A stretch of DNA of 53,337 bases from the NCBI GenBank assembly GCA_016788295.1, contig JAEUSY010000024.1:1-53337 (forward strand). The letters run 5' to 3'. The notes beneath the pieces are model-generated. The model saw nothing but the letters and a program-made list of their open reading frames with translations. It was not told the DNA's origin and made no database searches. Shown here piece by piece: positions 47,238 through 53,337 of this stretch. Made by a program: the position numbers and the translations under genes. This DNA comes from Flavobacteriales bacterium. Lineage in GTDB: Bacteria > Bacteroidota > Bacteroidia > Flavobacteriales_F > PHOS-HE28. How positions within the stretch are numbered: position 1 is the first letter of the stretch; each line of letters starts with the position of its first letter.

Positions 47238-47537
47238 ATGCGAACGGCGGACCTGTTGGAGAACGATGCTCACCTGCCCAGGATGAGCGCACTCTTGCGC
47301 ATGATGATCGCCGACCTGCGCGTGATGGCCGCGCACACGGGCGTGATGGCGGCGGACCTTTCGGAGAGCGATGATCACCTGCGCGTGATGATCGGGAACC
47401 TGCGCGTGATGACCGAAAACATGCGCAGGATGATCGGAACCTTGCCCGTGATGAACGAAAACACGCGCAGGAAAGCGGTGAATAGGCGCATAACAGCACT
47501 TATCATGGGCCTATTTCCGGTTCTTCGGCGGTGGTGA
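47238..47537 (+). CDS. Small heptad-repeat (coiled-coil) protein
   Basis: A 99-residue frame whose middle is built of nine tandem 7-residue units, about residues 20-82. The units read like LRMMIAD, LRVMAAH, TGVMAAD, LRVMIGN, LRVMTEN, MRRMIGT and LPVMNEN. Leu/Met at positions a and d would form an amphipathic coiled-coil. The DNA has a matching 21-bp periodicity, so frames on the opposite strand also stay open; that lowers confidence that this is the frame used. No signal peptide is present. The 3' end reaches a hydrophobic ALIMGLFPVL segment. Function unknown. Confidence 0.4.
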   Translation: MRTADLLENDAHLPRMSALLRMMIADLRVMAAHTGVMAADLSESDDHLRVMIGNLRVMTENMRRMIGTLPVMNENTRRKAVNRRITALIMGLFPVLRRW

Positions 47538-47743
47538 ATTGTTAAAAAGCAGGGGTGCCCAACAATTTTCTTTCCGCGCCGGACGCGGGAACCGATGGGT
47601 TTTCAACAACGGACGCGATCCGTGACGGAATTGGGTCCCGTTGAAACCCCTGGCCAGCAGGATCAGCCCCCGGGCGGATGTGCCGAGGCCGGAGAAGACC
47701 AGAAGCTCTCGAAGTCGGACGGAACACGAACACACGCAAGACC

Positions 47744-48364
47744 ATGAAAATGATCAAGGCAGGTACCACAGGGTTGAACGCGGAGGCACTGATCGCCAAA
47801 GCGGAATACGTGGAGGGGATGATGGCGAGCAACGCCAACTTCCCCACGCCGAACCCCTCGATCGCCACGGTGACCGCTGCGCGTGAAGCCCTGGTGGCAG
47901 CCGTGGCGCAGGCCGAGAGCCGCGCGATCGCGGACATTGCCGTGCGCAATGCGCTGACCAGTGTGCTGCGCGAGCACCTGGTGAACCTGGCGCGCTACGT
48001 GAACAACGTGGCGGGCGGGGATGTGGAGAAGGCGCTGAGCAGCGGCTTTGAGCTGGCCAAGCGGCCCGAACCCAGCACCAAGCTGGAGGCGCCGATGGGG
48101 CTGGAAGTGCGCCTGAGCGACTTCGAAGGTTGCCTCAACCTGAACTGGAAGCCCGTGGAGGACGCCCGCATGTACCAGGTGTACATGTGCGAGGGCGACC
48201 CGAGCGACCCCAAGGCGGTGTGGACGGTGGTGGCCGTTAGCAGCCGCACCCGTACGCGCATCAGCGAGCTTACGCCGGGCCAGTTCTACTCGTTCCGCGT
48301 AACGGCACTGGGCCGTGTGGGCGAAGGCCCCGCCAGCGAAGTGAGCGGTCGCCGCGCTGCGTAA
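47744..48364 (+). CDS. Fibronectin type III domain protein
   Basis: A 206-residue protein with a helical N-terminal part (about residues 1-115, rich in Ala/Glu/Arg, including ALIAKAEYVEGMMASN and REHLVNLARYVNNVAGG) and a C-terminal fibronectin III domain (about 118-206). That domain carries the core pattern LNLNWKPVEDARMYQVYM ... SELTPGQFYSFRVTALGRVGEGPAS. There is no evident signal peptide. Similar short proteins with the same helix-plus-Fn3 layout are common in Bacteroidota, function unknown. The ATG at 47744 was chosen because an upstream in-frame extension is Arg-rich and unlike the family. It ends before a strong GC-rich hairpin. Confidence 0.75.
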   Translation: MKMIKAGTTGLNAEALIAKAEYVEGMMASNANFPTPNPSIATVTAAREALVAAVAQAESRAIADIAVRNALTSVLREHLVNLARYVNNVAGGDVEKALSSGFELAKRPEPSTKLEAPMGLEVRLSDFEGCLNLNWKPVEDARMYQVYMCEGDPSDPKAVWTVVAVSSRTRTRISELTPGQFYSFRVTALGRVGEGPASEVSGRRAA

Positions 48365-48405
48365 GCGCCGCCCCCGTTCGCGACCTTCTTTGCACACTGG
48401 ACCTG

Positions 48406-48428
48406 GCCCCCGGGAATTTCCCGGGGGC
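48406..48428. terminator. Perfect GC-rich hairpin after the fibronectin gene
   Basis: GCCCCCGGGAA (48406-48416) and TTCCCGGGGGC (48418-48428) are exact inverted arms around one base. The T-tract is short (TTCGTCG), so termination may be partial; the sequence may also be a palindromic repeat. Confidence 0.6.
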
Positions 48429-48578
48429 TTCGTCGTTGGGGGGATGCATTGCGCACCCAGCGCGGTACGCCTTTAGGCAGTTGGCCGGCTGGCGGTGCGT
48501 CCGTTCATTTCTGACCTCCGATGTTTCTCCTGAGGAATGAGGGGACCCTGCCTCCAACAGTTAGTTCTATGCCTGTGA

Positions 48579-48608
48579 AGGGTTCTTCCGCAGGAGACCC
48601 TGCGCCCC
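48579..48608 (+). repeat. Copy B of a dispersed palindromic repeat
   Basis: This stretch matches the reverse strand of 39233-39261 except for one indel and two substitutions. A shorter, partly matching direct copy (GAGGGGACCCTGCCTC) lies at 48539-48554. Both are in the gene-free stretch between the fibronectin gene and a small exported protein. Confidence 0.5.
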
Positions 48609-48646
48609 CTCGGCGCTCCATACCAGAACCTTCATGCGTGCAGCCA

Positions 48647-48922
48647 TCACCTTACCATGATGTATTGGAACCGAAGGTCCAACAGCCTACCGTCCAGCGT
48701 ATCCAAGGTGGCTTGCGAAATGCGCAGCGGATACAACGAACGGCTCACGGGGTCCTGCATCATGGCCAGCCACTTCGCCTCTTCGATGTGCGCCGGACGG
48801 TTGGCCAGCAGCACGGCCAGTGTGGGCGGGTTGTAAGGTGCCGCCAGCGGTGCCGATGGGGTTTGTGCCCGCAGCACGCACGGCATGGCCAACAACAGAA
48901 GGAACAACAGGTGCCTGCTCAT
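48647..48922 (-). CDS. Small exported hypothetical protein
   Basis: A 91-residue protein with a signal peptide (MSRHLLFLLLLAMPCVLRAQ) and a 70-residue mature part. That part has a helix-like segment (IEEAKWLAMMQDPVSR) followed by a short LxxLDGRLLDLRF end. No known domain is recognised and no cysteine remains after cleavage. Its ATG overlaps the stop codon of the upstream secreted protein gene as ATGA, so it is probably the last gene of the exported-protein operon. Confidence 0.6.
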   Translation of the reverse strand: MSRHLLFLLLLAMPCVLRAQTPSAPLAAPYNPPTLAVLLANRPAHIEEAKWLAMMQDPVSRSLYPLRISQATLDTLDGRLLDLRFQYIMVR

Positions 48923-50433
48923 GGTTGAAGGATGACGCGTACGCTGGTGGACCTGCTGCCCCAGGAGAGGCGGCAGTGGTAAAGGCCTGGGGGCTGGCCG
49001 GGTAGGTGCACAGATTGCACTTGGCTCCAGGCAGCCAAACGGGCCTTGTGTACCACCCGCCCGTGCAAGTCCACTACCTCCAACACACCCGCACTGGGCT
49101 GTGCCGGGTAGCTCAACGTGAACTGCCCTATACTGGGATTGGGATATACGTTCACCGCTGCCTGGAATGCACCCTCGACCATGCCCGTGTTGATCCCCAA
49201 ACTATCGCACACACTGCCATCCACCGGGCCCAAGTGGTAGTTGGGGTGGTTTGGCAAGGAGTTCGTGAAATACCGGGGCAAGGCGATCCCATGCTGCTCC
49301 ATGTTGCAGGCCAAGCCGGGCTCATCGGGGTTGTGGATCACATGCAAGTGTTGTGTGCCATTCCCTGTGGCGATATACACCTTACCGTCGGGAGCCAGTT
49401 GTGCGATATCGAAAAGCGTTGCAAACGGCGGGCTGGGCGAATAAAACCCATCCCACTCGGCAATGTGTACCATCGAAGCTGCGATGTCCGGTGCCTCCGT
49501 ATCGTACTGGTAAACGTCCTCTACTGATGAAACGTAGAGGAAGCGGTTGTTCGGCGAGAACGCCACGCCGCCCATGGTGTTTGCATCGTTGATCAGGATC
49601 TGCACAGGATCGGAGAACAGGCCCGTGCAGCGATCGAAATCGAAGATCTCCAGGTCCTGATTGAACTGGCCCCAGTAGTACGCGAACTTGCTGCCATCGG
49701 GGCTGAAACAGACCTGTCCGCTGTCCCTGGGCCGGATAACGCCAACGGACTGTGTGCCATGCAAACTGACACCATCGGGTGTTAACAGCAGCCGATAGAA
49801 GGTGTTCGTGTTCACCTTGTGACAGAATATCCACCAATCACGCCCGTTCGCATGGCGTACGGCGGTGATCCGGCCTGAGTTCAGCGTATCGCTGATCAGC
49901 ACTTGGTTCTTCGTCACCACTCCGCCCAGGCCACCGTCCAAGCTCATGTCGATGGTGGTGAGGTACAGGTAGTGGGCTAATGATGTCTGCAGTTCATCAA
50001 TGGTGCCGTGGATGAGATAGTAAATGTCTGGGGTATCTGGCTTCGGAAGGATCAGGCAGCCTTGCGAAATGAGCAAGCCCTCTGACCAGTTCGACGTATA
50101 GGCGCTAGGGTTCAAGCCACTACCGTTCTGCATCGTTTCACCCAAGGCGTTGGCGATGAATGCACCGTTAGTGCTGAAAAGCAGCCCCCCATTGGCGTCG
50201 GTGATGTTCGCTGAGGTTCTCTTGAACCCAATGTCCCTTGATAGGGTGGAAATGGACAGGCTGCCGCTCATGAATTCCAGATCCACCCCCCCAAAAGGCG
50301 GGTCAGCGTAGCTTTCAAACCCTCCCATCCACAAATTGTTCAACCCTTGGCCTCTAACCGAAGGGCAGACAACCAATAAAGCAATTACAAGCGCTGCGCG
50401 TGCGGCCGTTGGGGGATTCGTGCGGAGTTGCAT
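48919..50433 (-). CDS. Secreted beta-propeller-like protein with type A T9SS sorting domain
   Basis: A 504-residue protein with a signal peptide (MQLRTNPPTAARAALVIALLVVCPSVRG). The repeated strand pattern, with CFSPDGSKFAYY, GGVAFSPNNRFLYVSS and AQLAPDGKVYIATGNG, is typical of WD40/PD40-like beta-propellers. The last about 80 residues (VNVYPNPSIGQFTLSY ... GLYHCRLSW) form a type A T9SS sorting domain. It is expected to be exported by the T9SS to the surface or medium; ligand or activity is unknown. It overlaps the downstream small exported protein by 4 bp and starts 14 bp after the large beta-helix protein gene, so the three probably form one operon. Confidence 0.85.
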   Translation of the reverse strand: MQLRTNPPTAARAALVIALLVVCPSVRGQGLNNLWMGGFESYADPPFGGVDLEFMSGSLSISTLSRDIGFKRTSANITDANGGLLFSTNGAFIANALGETMQNGSGLNPSAYTSNWSEGLLISQGCLILPKPDTPDIYYLIHGTIDELQTSLAHYLYLTTIDMSLDGGLGGVVTKNQVLISDTLNSGRITAVRHANGRDWWIFCHKVNTNTFYRLLLTPDGVSLHGTQSVGVIRPRDSGQVCFSPDGSKFAYYWGQFNQDLEIFDFDRCTGLFSDPVQILINDANTMGGVAFSPNNRFLYVSSVEDVYQYDTEAPDIAASMVHIAEWDGFYSPSPPFATLFDIAQLAPDGKVYIATGNGTQHLHVIHNPDEPGLACNMEQHGIALPRYFTNSLPNHPNYHLGPVDGSVCDSLGINTGMVEGAFQAAVNVYPNPSIGQFTLSYPAQPSAGVLEVVDLHGRVVHKARLAAWSQVQSVHLPGQPPGLYHCRLSWGSRSTSVRVILQP

Positions 50434-50447
50434 GGAGCGGAGGCGGA

Positions 50448-53337
50448 TTAGCGAACGATTGTGAGCTTGCCGACCCCGATAATGCCTGAAGGTCCTCGTA
50501 CCTGATATTGGTAGAGTGCCTCCGCCAAAGAGGCGGTGCTGAAGGACATGCGCGGAATACCTACCGGCACAACGTTGCGGAACACCTCCGCACCGATCGC
50601 ATCGAAGAGGATGAACTCGCCGGGTTCATCCAAGCTGTTGGTCAGGACCAAGGCAGCTTCGTTCATCGCCGGGTTGGGCACCACGCTCACCGTGCTGATA
50701 TTCAGCTCCACCAAGCTCTTCACAACGATCCCATGCGACAAGCATATCGTAGCATCCTCGAAGTCATACGTATCATCGATTATCCAGTAAAGTGAACGCG
50801 CCTTGAACACCGCATTCCCACCGAGCATCGGACATTGACCGGCGATCTCGAGCAGTTCAATAGCCTGTTCACTGCTGAACGCATACACATCCTTACCAAT
50901 GGTCGCGAGATAAACCCCATTCACCACTTTCTGATTGGCCTCGATCAATTCACTCGTCGCTATCCCGGCATTCGCGCTCTTCACGCCGTCTGCGGTCATC
51001 GACTTTGTTGCCGACGCCACTTGTATGGCTGTAGCGTTCAATTCGGTTAGCTCACGGATGCTCTCACGATAACTGTTGATGTCGCTGAGGATGGCTTGTC
51101 GTTGCGTTTGGGCGAGCGTACTGTCGCCTAGCTGTTCCAGCCCGTCCTTCAGCAAGGATATGAGTCCCTCTATCTCCGTGCGGTTCTCCTGCAACTGCGA
51201 CACCACAGTACTGTCCAGATCAAACAGGTGCGATTGCTCGTCGTCAATCTGCTTGAAGTCCGCGATAGTTACGCCCTGTAGCTCGTCATAGAGATCCTCC
51301 ATCACTTGCAGGCTATCGAGCAAGTCGGGGGTCTCATCGAGCTTCTTGTATAAGCGGCTCTTGAGCATCCATTTGGTCTCATCGGAGTACGGATCGTTCT
51401 CCAAGCTGTCCGTCGCGACGCGCACGTCCAGATAGGTCAAGCGCTCTTTCCCCCGCGCATTGAACTGGTTGCAATAGTCCTCGCCTCCATCGTTGGCGCA
51501 ATCGTAGTTCGTGCCAGAGCTAACGTCGAACCATCCGGACGTGGGCCACACCGATGGTGGGAAGGCGTTACCTCCGCTGATTGTAGTCGGGTTGACTAGG
51601 AAGGCATTGTTCACAGCGTTCAGCGAATCCTCATACCACGCTCCCAATCCGCCAGCACCAGCCGCATTGTACCAAAGGTTCCCCTTCAGTTCTTGCGGTC
51701 CGATCACCGCCGACCCATCCAGATGCAAGCCCCATTTGTGGTTGCGGATATGATTGCCGCGCACTTCGGTGTCCGGAGCAACTCCGTTGAAAATGATCCC
51801 GTTCGTTGTCAAATCCACATCGTTGCAGCTGATCATTGCATCGCTGCCCATGGTGTTGCGAATAGCCGCTTGGCTTTTCAAGGGGTAATTGGCACTGGCG
51901 CCCAGCACGGTATTGCAGCTCACATTGGCACGGCGACAGCCCTGCAGCCACACTCCCGTCTCATTCACCGTATTGTCCGCCATTTGAAGGGTGTTCTCCG
52001 CCACCAGCCAGTCGTCCGCGCTCACCAAATGGATGCCATACCGCGAGGATGCCGTACCAACGAAGCGGACCGTGTTGTTCCGTATCACCGAGCTCTGGTT
52101 CGGCAAACTGCCTTCGGTCACGTAGATGCCCCGGCGGGCAGGACAAACGGTGTACGGCATACACGGTTGTGTACCGAAAGTGACCTCATTACCCTGCACT
52201 AGGACATGCAACGCCCCTTCATTGAACCTTAGATCCATACCATGGTACTTGCAGAACACCCGGTTCTGCAGGATATCCACCGCGAGATAGCGGCTCCGGT
52301 CCACGCGGTAGGCGGTACCCATGTTCAGCATGCGGTTGGCCGTGCTCTGCAGGTTCATGTACTCGGTGTAAATGCCCCACCGGCAGTCCTCGAAACTGGG
52401 CATTTGGTCCATGCCGTAGCCCTCCTGCTCCAAGGTGTGCCAGCCCTTGCCACCAAAGGCATAGATGCCAGCGCCGTTGCCCGTGTATGCGTAGGCCGCA
52501 TCGGGTTGTATGGCCACCATACGGCAATCCGCCACACGCAGATCGCTCTGGTGGGCCACAATGCCATTGCTCATGTGGTGTATGAGGTTGTTGCCATCGG
52601 TAAGGTCCAGTACCATGTAGTTCACGTCGATGGCCGCAAAGCCCACTGCGCCCACAGGGGTGGCCTGTCCCGCATAGGGCTGCGGCATGGGGCCTTGGCT
52701 GTAAAAGGTGTTGCTGCGGATGTACGCCGCCACGTTGTTCCATGGCACGCCTTCGCTCTCCGGCACATGCAACGTCACGCGGTTGTTATGGAACTGGTTG
52801 TCGCGCAGCCAAAGTGTGCTGCCGTCCAAGGCCGTCACTGCGTTCTCGGCATCGTCCACAAAGCTGCCGCGTATGCGCACGGTACTGCCGTCCTGCGCCG
52901 TAATGCCTTTCCACATGATCTGCCTGCAGCTTACCACGCTGCTGCTCATCACATCAAGTGTAAAACCGGGCAACACCACGATCTCCGCACCCGCTTCCAT
53001 GAACACCTGGCAGTTCTGGAACAGCACATCATCGTCCACCACGAACAGACCCATGATGGTGACCGTGGTGCCACTGAATGCGTTGCCGACCTCGCTGGCC
53101 AGGGCGCCATCCGGGATGATATGCGCTGCAAGACACGTGCTCACCACGTTTACATCGGCACTGGCGTTAATGGCAGAACCTACCACACCAGGGTCAAGCG
53201 TAACGGTGTTGGTAAAGTTACCGAAGGCGGTAAAGTAGCCTGTGATCTGCAGCACGGCACATTGCCCGTTATTGAGCGTGAGGGTGGTATCCGCACCGCT
53301 CCAAAGAGTATCGGCGATGACCACAACGAACGAGGGG
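50448..53337 (-). CDS. Large right-handed beta-helix T9SS protein (5' end outside the window)
   Basis: The frame is open to the window edge, so the N-terminus and signal peptide are missing; at least 962 residues are present. The first about 60 visible residues look like an Ig-like or DUF11-type strand domain. Next comes a region of Asn/Gly-rich parallel beta-helix turns (about residues 130-600, with repeats such as VIRNNTVRFVG, VSCNTVLGAS, EVRGNHIRNH). A helical, coiled-coil-like part follows (about 650-830, SRLYKKLDETPDLLDSLQ, EGLISLLKDGLEQLG). A C-terminal type A sorting domain ends it (STVSVVPNPAMNEAALVL). It is probably an adhesin or polysaccharide-binding surface protein. The helical insertion between helix and sorting domain is unusual. 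Confidence 0.85.
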   Translation of the reverse strand, partial: PSFVVVIADTLWSGADTTLTLNNGQCAVLQITGYFTAFGNFTNTVTLDPGVVGSAINASADVNVVSTCLAAHIIPDGALASEVGNAFSGTTVTIMGLFVVDDDVLFQNCQVFMEAGAEIVVLPGFTLDVMSSSVVSCRQIMWKGITAQDGSTVRIRGSFVDDAENAVTALDGSTLWLRDNQFHNNRVTLHVPESEGVPWNNVAAYIRSNTFYSQGPMPQPYAGQATPVGAVGFAAIDVNYMVLDLTDGNNLIHHMSNGIVAHQSDLRVADCRMVAIQPDAAYAYTGNGAGIYAFGGKGWHTLEQEGYGMDQMPSFEDCRWGIYTEYMNLQSTANRMLNMGTAYRVDRSRYLAVDILQNRVFCKYHGMDLRFNEGALHVLVQGNEVTFGTQPCMPYTVCPARRGIYVTEGSLPNQSSVIRNNTVRFVGTASSRYGIHLVSADDWLVAENTLQMADNTVNETGVWLQGCRRANVSCNTVLGASANYPLKSQAAIRNTMGSDAMISCNDVDLTTNGIIFNGVAPDTEVRGNHIRNHKWGLHLDGSAVIGPQELKGNLWYNAAGAGGLGAWYEDSLNAVNNAFLVNPTTISGGNAFPPSVWPTSGWFDVSSGTNYDCANDGGEDYCNQFNARGKERLTYLDVRVATDSLENDPYSDETKWMLKSRLYKKLDETPDLLDSLQVMEDLYDELQGVTIADFKQIDDEQSHLFDLDSTVVSQLQENRTEIEGLISLLKDGLEQLGDSTLAQTQRQAILSDINSYRESIRELTELNATAIQVASATKSMTADGVKSANAGIATSELIEANQKVVNGVYLATIGKDVYAFSSEQAIELLEIAGQCPMLGGNAVFKARSLYWIIDDTYDFEDATICLSHGIVVKSLVELNISTVSVVPNPAMNEAALVLTNSLDEPGEFILFDAIGAEVFRNVVPVGIPRMSFSTASLAEALYQYQVRGPSGIIGVGKLTIVR

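Noticed and set aside
46472..47374. A 300-codon plus-strand frame antisense to the GC-rich gene
   Set aside because: Its Gly/His/Gln-rich translation and poorer third-position pattern favour the minus-strand gene.
46402..47499. A 365-codon minus-strand frame overlapping the GC-rich gene and the heptad-repeat gene
   Set aside because: Its Pro/Cys/Ser/Arg-rich product is a by-product of GC-rich and 21-bp repetitive DNA; codon use favours 46451-47047 instead.

Overview
The window looks like chromosome from a GC-rich (about 60 %) member of the Bacteroidota, probably a Flavobacteriales-type lineage. The evidence is a PorP/SprF protein next to a giant SprB-repeat adhesin with a gliding-motility C-terminal domain, several secreted proteins with type IX secretion (T9SS) sorting tails, a ClpC of Bacteroidota type, a GH92/GH2/ROK/sugar-transporter cluster, and recurring -7 promoter boxes of the TAnnTTTG / TAnnTTCG class in place of Shine-Dalgarno signals.

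Layout. 1-9 kb: the tail of an arginine-deiminase-like gene, a three-hairpin repeat, argS, a small membrane protein, then PorP/SprF and its 1837-residue adhesin on the minus strand. 9-17.9 kb: dipeptide epimerase, FkbM methyltransferase, a TPR protein with gyrA, and clpC, with two perfect inverted DnaA boxes in the gyrA/clpC divergent region. 18-22.3 kb: a DUF493 operon, a three-gene plus-strand operon of exported protein, sigma factor and presumed anti-sigma factor, and a small exported protein with a canonical leaderless promoter. 22.4-34.9 kb: a carbohydrate locus with glycosylasparaginase, FucP-type sugar symporter, ROK kinase, GH92 alpha-mannosidase, GH2 beta-mannosidase and CutC, interrupted by a large T9SS cargo protein; these enzymes suit the breakdown of mannose-rich N-glycan or glycopeptide. 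35-41.6 kb: a TPR histidine kinase, DEAD-box helicase, lipoprotein peptidylprolyl isomerase, and a PKD/FISUMP lipoprotein whose last domain has much lower GC.

41.7-48.6 kb is the accessory region. It holds a one-polypeptide MmeI-like restriction-modification enzyme coupled to a SIR2-like protein; a frameshifted protein of six exact 20-residue GRSTSSSD repeats; a GGCC-saturated block with a 41-nt near-perfect palindrome; a very GC-rich orphan gene; a heptad-repeat small protein; and a fibronectin III protein. 48.6-53.3 kb is an operon of exported proteins ending in a beta-helix T9SS protein cut by the window edge.

All functions rest on motifs read by eye; no database search was run. No tRNA, rRNA, CRISPR array or transposase gene was seen.
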